A DNA stretch of 64,000 nt, from assembly GCF_023921225.1 (NCBI RefSeq), contig NZ_CP071527.1, positions 2,136,501 through 2,200,500 of the forward strand, given 5' to 3'. The notes under the pieces were generated by a model. The model was not told the origin of the DNA. It saw only the letters and a program-made list of their open reading frames with translations, and searched no databases. Numbering within the stretch: position 1 is the first letter of the stretch; every line of letters starts with the position of its first letter. Below, in pieces: positions 46,222 through 54,844 of this stretch. The position numbers were made by a program, and so were the translations under genes. This DNA is from Legionella lytica. GTDB taxonomy: Bacteria > Pseudomonadota > Gammaproteobacteria > Legionellales > Legionellaceae.

Positions 46222-48280
46222 AATAGTAAAACCCGTAACGCTTGAAGCGAAGATTTCAGATAATTTTCCGATAACCCATTTAAACTCACCCAGTATTTTT
46301 GAGTCTCAATCCGGTTTAGTTGGTTCGGTATTACGGGTAGACGGCGTTTCTTTTGAAGTGGCAGAGCCAGAACTATTAAATCACCAACTCTTTTTACTGC
46401 ATCAAGCGCTAGTCGGTTTGGACTCACGTTTTATTGTCTATGTAACCACCCACAGGCATAAAGCATCCCGTGTGCTAACCGGTGAGTTTAAATCCGAGTT
46501 TGCCCAAGCACTCAATCAACGTTACCACCAACGTTTTGCCCATAACAAAGCCTATGAAAATAGCTTGTACCTCACTGTAGTATTAAAAGGCGATGACTCA
46601 AGTAAAACAGGTTCTTGGGTTGAATGGTTCAAAGGTATTGGTCAGGCGAGTGCAGAGCTTAAGCACATGCAGCGAGAGAAAAATTGCACCACGCTTAAGA
46701 ATGCGGTTAGCCAATTGCAAGCGAATTTATCCTCATTTAGTACACGTCTTTTGGGTGATAAAGATGAAGAGAAAGGATGTAGCGAATTATTAGAATTTTT
46801 AAGCTTGGTGGTGAATGCAGGTCAATCCCTGCCCTATCCACTGTCACAGTGCAACCCACCTATAGCGAATACCATTCCCACTGCATTTAAGAAAGAAACT
46901 CAGTATCCAGAAGGTCATTTGGGACAGTATTTAAGCCGTTACCAACTACTATTTGGCGAGTACGTCCAATTCCAAGGAAACACCCTAAATGAATGTACCT
47001 TTGGTGCGCTCTTAGCTTTAAAGAAATACCCTACGGATACGGTGAGTATTTTATTGGATAATTTACTGTCGCTGGATTGCGAGTTTATTTCTACCCATAC
47101 CTTTGCCCCAATTGGACGCGATAGTGCCTTAGATAAAATTACAAAAAAGCGTTCTAAGTTAATTAATGCAGAAGACAAAGCACTCAGTCAAATGAATGCA
47201 TTAGCTGAATTAGAAGATGGTATTGCCAGTGAAACCGTTTTACTAGGCGCTCATCATCATACCCTAATGCTTCTTGCACCCAATAAAGAACAGTTGGATG
47301 AGCTGATATTGGAAGCAACCAAGCGTTACGCCAGCAGTGGCATTGTGGTGGTGAAAGAAACCCTAGGCCAAGAACCTGCGTTTTGGAGCCAAATCCCTTG
47401 TAACCCTCATTTTATTGCCCGAGCATCACTCATTACCTCGGAAAATTTTGCAGGGTTTTGCTCACTGCATAACACTCAATCAGGTTATTCCAACGAGAAC
47501 TTTTTAGGTAGTGCCGTCACCCTACTGGAATCCCCCTCAAAAACACCGGTGTATTTTAATTACCATGCCCGTGGTTCACGCACCAACCCATCTAAAGGCC
47601 ATGCGGCGGTATTTGGGGGAAACAATGCAGGGAAAACAACACTGGTTAATTTTTTAGATGCCCAAATGGGGCGTTTTGGTGGTCGTAGCTTTTTTCTGGA
47701 TAGGGATGAATCCTCTAAGATTTACATCTTAGCCTCGGGGAACAGCAGCTACATTAAAATCGCACCATCCAATCCTGTCTCGATGAATCCATTACAACTA
47801 CCCGATACACCGGAGAATCGCACATTTTTAAAATCATGGTTTGCCACCCTGCTTTTAGAAGAGCATGAGCAGATGATTCCCAGCCACATTGGTGAAACGA
47901 TCAATGAGTGTATTGACTATGCCTACGAGCAATTAGCTCCCGAATACAGAACCTTAAGCATTGTCAGCCAGTATTTACCTGTTGATTTCCCGCGCTGGTC
48001 ACACCTTAAGCGTTGGCTTAAACAAGATTCCACCCGCATTGATGGAGAGTATCACTGGTTATTCGATAATGAGTCCGATGCCTTAAATCTTGAGTTTGAT
48101 AAGGTAGGATTTGATGTCACCTTCCTTATGGACAGCACACCGCAATTAATCGCAACACCCGTGTACTTGTATTTATTACACCGAATGCGCCAATGCCTTG
48201 ATGGCCGGCTCACCTCATTTGTATTAGCCGAAGCATGGCAGTTACTGGCCTCCCCTTTTTGCCCTCTCAAATTATTTTAG
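46208..48280 (+). pseudogene. lvhB4: VirB4 ATPase LvhB4, 3'-truncated and joined to foreign sequence
   Basis: ATG 46208 (MNRFKIVKP) starts an otherwise normal VirB4 of the T4SS: an N-terminal platform-contact domain, then Walker A GGNNAGKTTL (about residue 472) and the region leading to Walker B (FVLAEAWQLLASPF). Reading then breaks: after nt about 48260 the sequence is unrelated and the frame ends ...CPLKLF at 48280. The C-terminal part that should carry the Gln and Arg motifs, roughly 130-140 residues, is gone, as are all later lvh genes. The ATPase can hardly be functional. Confidence 0.85.
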
Positions 48281-50124
48281 ATGGATCCACATTAAATGAA
48301 GTTTATAGATCAAACTATATCTCTCCCTTAATATTAGGAAAAAGCGAAATTGAAGTCGATTATCATTACAATCAACTCGATTCTGCATATTTATTTATTT
48401 TAGACATCAACAAACCACGAGACCTAATAGACTTTTGGAATTTGCGAGCCATCCATAAAAATGTACTTGCGATACCACTTCAGTACATGGATGATTTATC
48501 TTCATTTTGCAGGGAGTTTGTTCACGAAAGTTATCATCCTCTGTCTGGAAAATACAGTGGAAATACGATTGGAACTATTTGTATGTTTTCTCGATCTATT
48601 TCCGAATCAGATATGGAAAAGATTCATAAAGAATATCTTTTTGTGAATGAATCAGGCGCAAACTCAATCCAAGCCTGGTATCCACCTATTTGGAGAGATC
48701 AGCCTACGTACACATCTAGGAAAACACGGCCAACTTTGAACTCCAAAACTATCGACATAATGATTGAAACTCCAACCCCCAATATTTCTTTCAATCCATT
48801 ATTACCAGATTTTACTACTCAACCGATTGGTAAATATGATGTAGCTAATGTTATAGAGCTTCGAGACTATACTAATAAAAATCAAATAGCCACTGTGTTC
48901 CCATGTAACTACAAAAGCTCATCATTACCTGATTTCTCTATTCATACAAAAAATATTCTATCCACCACTGAAGGATTTATATTTTTTCCACAGTTTCCAG
49001 ACTTATCAGAATATTGGGATTTAATGGATTGTACTAGTGCTATTAACACTTGGTTTAATCACAACCATATTCAAGCTGTGGTTTCTGATGCAGGAAGAGC
49101 AACTCAACAAATAATTCAAGCTTTAGATGGATTCAACGGAGTTGGCTCAATAGCCCATAAAAAAATTATAGAATTACTTAATGAAATTTCAAAAAAGCCA
49201 ATTACACGAAGTATGCAATATCAGGAATTTAAAAATAAAGTTCATAAAGCCATCCCAAACCCTTCACAGAAGGAAAGTGTCCTTAAGCTATTGATAAATA
49301 AAAAAGCTGTAGAGCTCGGTTTAGAGGTTAGATGTTGTAATTGTAAAACCTGGGGGTGGCACAAATTAAATCAAATCGACTATGAGTTGGTCTGTGAACT
49401 TTGTTTGCAACAATTTAAATTTCCAATCAATTGCCCATCAGATACTAACTACGCAAGATGGGCTTACAGAGTTATTGGGCCATTTGCATTGCCTGATTTC
49501 GCTCGAGGTGGATACGCAGCCTCTCTTTCTATTAGATTCTTTGCTAACCTAGGTTTTAATCGCTCTAAACTAACATGGTCCCCTGGCCAAGAGTTAGTAC
49601 TCCAGAATAACTGTAAGATAGAGGCTGATTTTGTTCTGTGGTATCAGCGTCAAACTAGTTCAAGTCCCCATTATCCTACTGAAATTATTATTGGTGAAGC
49701 TAAAAGCTTTGGTAAAGAGATATTCAAAGAAGACGATGTAGATAAAATGAAGCTATTAGCAGAAACTTTCCCTGGTGCAATTTTAGTTTTCGCAACCATG
49801 AAGGAACCTGAAAGCCTTTCAAGTAAAGAAATAGTTAGATTAAAAAAATTGGCTGAATGGGGTCGTTCGTACGATAAAGAACGAAAAAAATCACGAGCTC
49901 CAGTAATAATCTTAACTAGTATAGAATTATTCTCAAGTAATTTTATTTTACAAGCATGGACCGAAAAACAAGGCCAGCATGAAAAATTAGCTAAAACATA
50001 TACGCCTTATATCCGTAACTTAAGAGTTTTAGCTAACGTAACTCAACAACTATATCTTTCTTTGAACTCATTTGAAGAATGGCACGAAGAAAAATGGAAA
50101 AGAAAACTAACACATGAGAAATGA
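48235..50124 (+). CDS. Zinc-ribbon / PD-(D/E)xK nuclease-like protein fused to virB4 breakpoint
   Basis: An open frame of 629 codons. Its ATG at 48235 lies within lvhB4 sequence, so the first eight or nine codons are virB4 DNA in another frame, and no ribosome site is seen. Foreign sequence begins near 48260. The visible protein has an N-terminal domain (YLFILDINKPRDLIDFWNLRA), a zinc ribbon (C367/C370...C387/C390), and a nuclease-like core: Asp465 in EADFVLW and Glu488-x-Lys490 in IIIGEAKSFG. This is the D...ExK order of restriction-type nucleases. Probably 5'-truncated by the rearrangement. A defence role is possible but unproven. Confidence 0.7.
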   Translation: MAVTGLPFLPSQIILDGSTLNEVYRSNYISPLILGKSEIEVDYHYNQLDSAYLFILDINKPRDLIDFWNLRAIHKNVLAIPLQYMDDLSSFCREFVHESYHPLSGKYSGNTIGTICMFSRSISESDMEKIHKEYLFVNESGANSIQAWYPPIWRDQPTYTSRKTRPTLNSKTIDIMIETPTPNISFNPLLPDFTTQPIGKYDVANVIELRDYTNKNQIATVFPCNYKSSSLPDFSIHTKNILSTTEGFIFFPQFPDLSEYWDLMDCTSAINTWFNHNHIQAVVSDAGRATQQIIQALDGFNGVGSIAHKKIIELLNEISKKPITRSMQYQEFKNKVHKAIPNPSQKESVLKLLINKKAVELGLEVRCCNCKTWGWHKLNQIDYELVCELCLQQFKFPINCPSDTNYARWAYRVIGPFALPDFARGGYAASLSIRFFANLGFNRSKLTWSPGQELVLQNNCKIEADFVLWYQRQTSSSPHYPTEIIIGEAKSFGKEIFKEDDVDKMKLLAETFPGAILVFATMKEPESLSSKEIVRLKKLAEWGRSYDKERKKSRAPVIILTSIELFSSNFILQAWTEKQGQHEKLAKTYTPYIRNLRVLANVTQQLYLSLNSFEEWHEEKWKRKLTHEK

Positions 50125-50163
50125 TTATTAAAATATTAACAAGCGTGTCGCTACCTCGTTAAA

Positions 50164-50400
50164 AATTCTGAGACATCCGAGTCCCCAGAATTCACTCGCC
50201 AACGCGACAGATTAAGGGCCGCGACCGTCCTGTTTCCAGCACGATTGCTCTGAACGAGCAAGGCATATGCCTGCACCAATGACTCTACGGCTGAATAAAG
50301 ATTTACTCCGCATCCCTTCGGGCTGTCTGCGTAAATCGCAGCCTATCGCGGTCTCCTCGCCTCGGCGGTCCGCCTTCCATGGCGAGCAGTAAAATTACTG
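50164..50400. ncRNA. GC-rich hairpin-dense block, candidate structured RNA or transfer-origin remnant
   Basis: About 55% GC inside DNA near 36%. It has several perfect inverted repeats: AATTCTG/CAGAATT (50164-50170/50186-50192), TTGCTC/GAGCAA (50245/50256), GGCATATGCC (50262-50271), CAGTAA/TTACTG (50387-50400), and a long-range pair CTCGCCA (50195-50201) with TGGCGAG (50380-50386) that encloses the block. A CCTTCGGG stem-loop lies near 50325. No ORF with a start codon explains it. Confidence 0.45.
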
Positions 50401-50483
50401 TGGCAATATCTGACATTAGTGTAACAAAGCAAGATTGCATTAACCGATAATGATCGCGTTTACAAATCAAATAAGTGATAAAA

Positions 50484-52073
50484 TTAGTCCAATATCAATA
50501 TGTCTTCTGTCTTGTGCCAAGTCCACCGCATATAATCCCTACGTATTAACTTCCTAGTCTTAACATTAATTGTCGTATCTTTAGGGATCATATCCAAAGC
50601 AATTTCTCGCTTTGAACTATAAAGCTGAATATAGTTCTTTTTTAATTCTAACAATAACTTTTTATGTATCTTTAATTTTGCCTTATTGGGCTCGCATAAA
50701 CTTAATGAATAGATTAGGGCTGCTGAAATTGGAGGATATGACGCGTCAATTAAATTATGTTCAATTTTTTCACAAAGCAATAAGTTAAGTCTAGGGCGTA
50801 GTACTTTTAAGAAATAAGATTTTTTTCCTAAAGAAAGTTTATAAATATTAACTATCAATAGACGTATATTTTCAAAATAGTTCTCTTGCCGAGATAACTG
50901 CTCCATGACATTAAATATACCTATTGCTATTGCGTCATAAATAGTCTTATCATTTTTGAAATAACTATAGTTTTTTACTGAAATTTGAGGGGCTATGGGC
51001 ATTTTTATTTTAGAAGTTGCTAACATAGAAATTAACCTATTCATACCAAAACCACAGGCCTTTATAGTGCAATAAGCATCAGATAAAGAGTTATCTTCAT
51101 CTGAAATATTAATTAAATGATTTATATTAGTAGTAATAACTTCCGTTATTACATCAAGCGCAGAGAAAAAAACATCTGGATTATCATCGTATCCACTTAA
51201 ATATCGTTCTATGGTGAATTTTATTATTTCAAAATATTTATTTACTCCTTTTGAATTAAAAGAGGACTCTTTATTTAAAAATGGGGCTGATAGAGGACGA
51301 TATTGGCTTTTTATAAAATTTACATTACCAAAAACTAATTCTTTAAAAACAGCAAATCGCCCTATTCCCCCACCATATTGCTCCTCTCGATTTAATTGGG
51401 ATTCAGGCTTTGTAATCATTAAAGCAATAAGTTTATTTACTAAGTTGGTGCCGATTGGATATAAATTTTCATCAACTTTTGTTACCTTCTCAAAGATAAT
51501 AGTTAAAGCTATAGGATTATGGTGAATTATATGGTTACAAAATAGCTCATCTGAGAACAACTCTAATAATTCGTAAGCATAAGATTGTGCTTTTGATGGT
51601 CTGCTTGCTGCAAGATCAAATATTTTAGGAATACTTGGAGCAACTTCTACTGTTAAGTTCCCTATCGCCTCTCTCACACCACTTGAAATGATCAAGTTCG
51701 ATTGCTCAAAAAAGCTTTTTGAATTTCTTCGATTAAATTTTACAGGAGTTATAATTTTTGAAAGAAGAAAAAGACACAATCCTATTAAGGCAAAGCTCCA
51801 TAACCATAAAGTTAAATCAATGAATAAGTTATAATTAACCTCACTTGTAAGCAAATTATAATGATTTGCGGTACTTTTGAGTATTGCGGCATTGTTAAAG
51901 AGAAAATATTTACATGGTAGGTAAAGTATCGCAATTAAACCAAGGAATGCTAATATCCAATAAAATCGCCGCATATTTAGCCAACTCATATTTAATCTAA
52001 ATTGAATAGTTGGATTAATAAGAGCAAAAAAAGCTAGTAATAACGCGGCTAGTGTTATAAAAATTTCAATCAT
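50484..52073 (-). CDS. Membrane protein of unknown function, three N-terminal helices
   Basis: 529 residues. Three hydrophobic helices (IFITLAALLLAFFALI; FYWILAFLGLIAILYL; LIDLTLWLWSFALIGLCLFLL) occupy about the first 110 residues. A long, mostly helical cytosolic part without recognisable motif follows (for example NLTVEVAPSIPKIFDLAASR). Very AT-rich. It is convergent with the nuclease-like gene. A sensor or effector role beside it is conceivable but not shown. Confidence 0.7.
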   Translation of the reverse strand: MIEIFITLAALLLAFFALINPTIQFRLNMSWLNMRRFYWILAFLGLIAILYLPCKYFLFNNAAILKSTANHYNLLTSEVNYNLFIDLTLWLWSFALIGLCLFLLSKIITPVKFNRRNSKSFFEQSNLIISSGVREAIGNLTVEVAPSIPKIFDLAASRPSKAQSYAYELLELFSDELFCNHIIHHNPIALTIIFEKVTKVDENLYPIGTNLVNKLIALMITKPESQLNREEQYGGGIGRFAVFKELVFGNVNFIKSQYRPLSAPFLNKESSFNSKGVNKYFEIIKFTIERYLSGYDDNPDVFFSALDVITEVITTNINHLINISDEDNSLSDAYCTIKACGFGMNRLISMLATSKIKMPIAPQISVKNYSYFKNDKTIYDAIAIGIFNVMEQLSRQENYFENIRLLIVNIYKLSLGKKSYFLKVLRPRLNLLLCEKIEHNLIDASYPPISAALIYSLSLCEPNKAKLKIHKKLLLELKKNYIQLYSSKREIALDMIPKDTTINVKTRKLIRRDYMRWTWHKTEDILILD

Positions 52074-52171
52074 ATTTGACTATTACTCCTAAAAGAGAAA
52101 ATCTTGTAACGTACCACTTCCGAAACTCTCTGCAACACATCATTGGCGAGCTTTAGGAGGCATAGAATATT

Positions 52172-53389
52172 TTAATCAATCCAATTGATTTTATTCACTG
52201 CTTTGATTTTATGCTCTGGTGCTAAATGTGCATATCTTAACGTCATTTTTATGTCAGAATGGCCTAATAGCTCCCTTACCGTATTCAAATCAATACCAGC
52301 CATAACCAGTTTACTAGCAAAGTGATGTCGTAAATCATGCCATCGAAATTCGGTTATTTGTGCCTTTTTTAAAATAGTAGTCCACGACCGTTTAATATTA
52401 TTAAAAGGCTTATTGTCTTTACTGAGAAATACCAGCCCTTTCTTTAAACCACTTTTTTCATAAAGTTGCTTTATTATTTTGTAAGCTTCGTTATTTAGAG
52501 GTATATAGCGCGAGCTACTATTTTTTGTAATCTGACCAGCAATAATAATGGAGCGCTCTTGTAAATTGATCATTTCCCAAGTTAGATGAAACAGTTCACC
52601 TTGCCTCAATCCTGTATTAATTGAAATTAAAACCATAGGTGCTAAATAATCACAAAACTTCTCCCCGTCCCGTTCAGGAAGCAGTTCATATCTACGAGTA
52701 TGTCTCCACTCATTACCTCGTTTCCGATCGTGTATTAATTGCTCCTCTCGCTCTAATAAAGCTTGTCGTAAATTTTTTTCTTCATCAAAAGATAAATAAC
52801 GCACTTTAGGTGCCCTATCTATTTTAGAAAGCTTTAAGTTTTTTAATGGGTTTTCTTTAATAAATCCCCATTCTACTGCCTTGGTAAATAAGGATTTTAA
52901 TGTACCTATATCTCGATTTAGTGTGGCATTCGAAATGCCATCATTTAAACGCTTAATACGCCATTGCTCTATAGTAGGAGGTGTTATTTCTTCTAAAGGC
53001 TTTGAAAATAGTTTATCGAAACAACGTATAATTGTGGCAAGGGTTTTATTCCCTCTTTTATGATGAGTTAATACCCAAGATTTATATTCATTTTCAAAGA
53101 ACTCTTCTAAAGTTTTAGGCTTGTTAGTTCCTCTTTTAGCTTTTGGATCAATGCCCTTATTAAAATCATTTAAGATCTCAACAGCTTTTTCCCGAGCCTG
53201 GGCTGGGGTAATTACTCCTACAGTACCAATATTTATCTTGCCACCTCTTTTATATTGGCAGACATAGCGCATTGTGCCAGAGGGAAAGACTCTAAGCAGA
53301 AAGCCTTTTAAATCGGTGTCATGTACCTCATACTCTTTATCTTCTGGAGCTAGCCTTTTTACCAGGGTATTATTAATTTTGGCTTTCAT
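52172..53389 (-). CDS. P4-type tyrosine integrase
   Basis: 405-residue site-specific recombinase. N-terminal arm-binding DUF4102-like domain (YEVHDTDLKGFLLRVFPSG), a core-binding domain, and the catalytic set: Arg in NTGLRQGELFHL, HDLRHHFAS, LLGHSDIKMTLRYAHL with His and the nucleophilic Tyr. All are intact, so it could be active. It overlaps the yhcG-like gene by 17 nt and is probably transcribed with it. The attachment duplication fits integration in tRNA-Arg. Confidence 0.95.
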   Translation of the reverse strand: MKAKINNTLVKRLAPEDKEYEVHDTDLKGFLLRVFPSGTMRYVCQYKRGGKINIGTVGVITPAQAREKAVEILNDFNKGIDPKAKRGTNKPKTLEEFFENEYKSWVLTHHKRGNKTLATIIRCFDKLFSKPLEEITPPTIEQWRIKRLNDGISNATLNRDIGTLKSLFTKAVEWGFIKENPLKNLKLSKIDRAPKVRYLSFDEEKNLRQALLEREEQLIHDRKRGNEWRHTRRYELLPERDGEKFCDYLAPMVLISINTGLRQGELFHLTWEMINLQERSIIIAGQITKNSSSRYIPLNNEAYKIIKQLYEKSGLKKGLVFLSKDNKPFNNIKRSWTTILKKAQITEFRWHDLRHHFASKLVMAGIDLNTVRELLGHSDIKMTLRYAHLAPEHKIKAVNKINWID

Positions 53390-54434
53390 TATCTAACCCT
53401 AATTCAAACATGATTTTTTCTTCTAATTGATCAGCATTTGGTAAAGCATCTTTCAGTTTCTCTGGTACGTCCTTCGTCAATTGATAGCCTGCGACGCCAA
53501 CGGGCTTATCAATGCCTCTTAAGGAATATTCCACATCGAACTTAGTATGCTCACCACATAAAATAATTCCAATAGATGGATTTTCATGAGGCTCTTTAAC
53601 AAAGTCATCCAGTAAATTCAGATAGAAATTCATCTTTCCAGCATATTCCGGCTTGAATTTTGAGCGTTTAAGCTCTACTGCAACAAGGGCTTGAAGTTTG
53701 CGGTGATAAAAGAGCAAGTCAATAAAATACTCTGAATCTGGTGTCACAATACGATATTGATTACCTATGAAGCTAAAGCCATAACCTAATTCCAAAATAA
53801 CATCTTTGATCTTTGCTACCATACGGTTTTCAATCTCAGTTTCAATCACAGGCTTGGTAATACCTAACATGTCAAACATATAGACATCTTTCATTGACTG
53901 ATCAGCTTGCTCCGCCAATTCCTTAGGTAAAGTTGCATTGAAATTATGCTTCTTATCTGCTAGTTGGTGACGTTCATAAGCATTTGAATTAATTTGTGAG
54001 CTTAATGTATCTCTTGTCCAAGCTTGTTCTCTCGTCGCGGTGAGATAATATAAACGCTCCTCATTATTTTTAACTTTATTCATTATGAGTAGGTTTTGCC
54101 CCCATGGAATTTCTGCGACAAGCTGTCGCAGATTTGGCTCATCCTTGTACTCCAAATAAAAACGCCGCATATCCCATAAATTTCTAGGAGAAAAACCAAA
54201 TTTTGCTTCTGAGAAGGTTTTTCTTAAATCTAGGGATAGTTTCTCTACAAAAGACTTACCCCAAGAGTGCTCATTTTGATGTTGAACTATATGCTCTCCG
54301 AGCCACCAATAAAGAGATATAGCCTCTTTATTAACTGATTTAGTAGCACGAATTCGGGCTTGACGAATTTCAGTAGTTACTCGATTAAGAAAGTTTTGAT
54401 ATTCTGGTAAATCTTGGGTTGATGGTTCATTCAT
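53373..54434 (-). CDS. YhcG-type PDDEXK nuclease domain protein (DUF1016)
   Basis: An ATG at 54452 exists, but AGAGAG lies 6 nt before ATG 54434, giving 353 residues. The N-terminal DUF1016 region (EISLYWWLGEHI-like, FGFSPRNLWDMRRFY) is followed by a nuclease core: SEYFIDLLFYHR (Asp) and LVAVELKRSKFKPEYAGK (Glu-x-Lys). The family is found next to integrases and in restriction loci. Its biological role is unsettled. Confidence 0.9.
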   Translation of the reverse strand: MNEPSTQDLPEYQNFLNRVTTEIRQARIRATKSVNKEAISLYWWLGEHIVQHQNEHSWGKSFVEKLSLDLRKTFSEAKFGFSPRNLWDMRRFYLEYKDEPNLRQLVAEIPWGQNLLIMNKVKNNEERLYYLTATREQAWTRDTLSSQINSNAYERHQLADKKHNFNATLPKELAEQADQSMKDVYMFDMLGITKPVIETEIENRMVAKIKDVILELGYGFSFIGNQYRIVTPDSEYFIDLLFYHRKLQALVAVELKRSKFKPEYAGKMNFYLNLLDDFVKEPHENPSIGIILCGEHTKFDVEYSLRGIDKPVGVAGYQLTKDVPEKLKDALPNADQLEEKIMFELGLDNESQN

Positions 54435-54496
54435 AAACAGCTCTCTATCCATGGGGTATTATTTTATTGATAGGAATAGTATATCCTTTTACTACC

Positions 54497-54519
54497 AGGG
54501 TGCATATAGGGTGCAAATT
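54497..54519 (+). repeat. Putative integrase arm-type sites, right end
   Basis: AGGGTGC, 4 nt, AGGGTGCAAATT, matching the motif at 37856-37878 in sequence, spacing and orientation, about 120 nt from attR. Confidence 0.65.
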
Positions 54520-54639
54520 AATTGCGTTTGATTGTATGATAATGCATTTCCATGTAATGAAAAATCAACAAAACCCTTTATTTACAAAGACATTAAATGC
54601 ATAATCATACATGGAGATACATCAAGTCTTTTATTAAAT

Positions 54640-54688
54640 CCCCCTCCTAAGGGGCAGGTCGGAGGTTCAAATCCTCTCCGGGACGCCA
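54640..54688 (+). repeat. attR of the genomic island
   Basis: Partial tRNA-Arg 3' end. It is identical to the tRNA over the first 21 nt and then has a different T stem (GGAGG/CCTCT) and the acceptor strand CCGGGAC, followed by GCCA. This strand would pair perfectly with the GTCCCGG 5' end of the tRNA at 37731. Confidence 0.85.
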
Positions 54689-54716
54689 GCTAAATCAATG
54701 AGTTACTTGATACACC

Positions 54717-54841
54717 CTAGGGTGAATTTTGACTCCAAGTGCGACAATCATTTTTGTACTGCTGTATAAACAGTTCGTTGGGCGTTTTATAACCGATACA
54801 TTTTCTTGGGCATCGGTTCATTTTCTCAGCTATGATTGTAT
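54717..54841 (-). pseudogene. IS30-family transposase C-terminal remnant
   Basis: The minus frame reads IIAEKMNRCPRKCIGYKTPN then ELFIQQY and ends at TAG 54717. KxNxRPRKxLGYKTPxE is the C-terminal signature of IS30 transposases. Only about 40 residues remain, between attR and the peptide transporter gene. Confidence 0.75.
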
Positions 54842-54844
54842 AAC

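Noticed and set aside
50212..50400. Minus-strand frame without ATG in the GC-rich block
   Set aside because: Protein-like in places, but no start codon or ribosome site near its beginning; the inverted repeats explain the block better.
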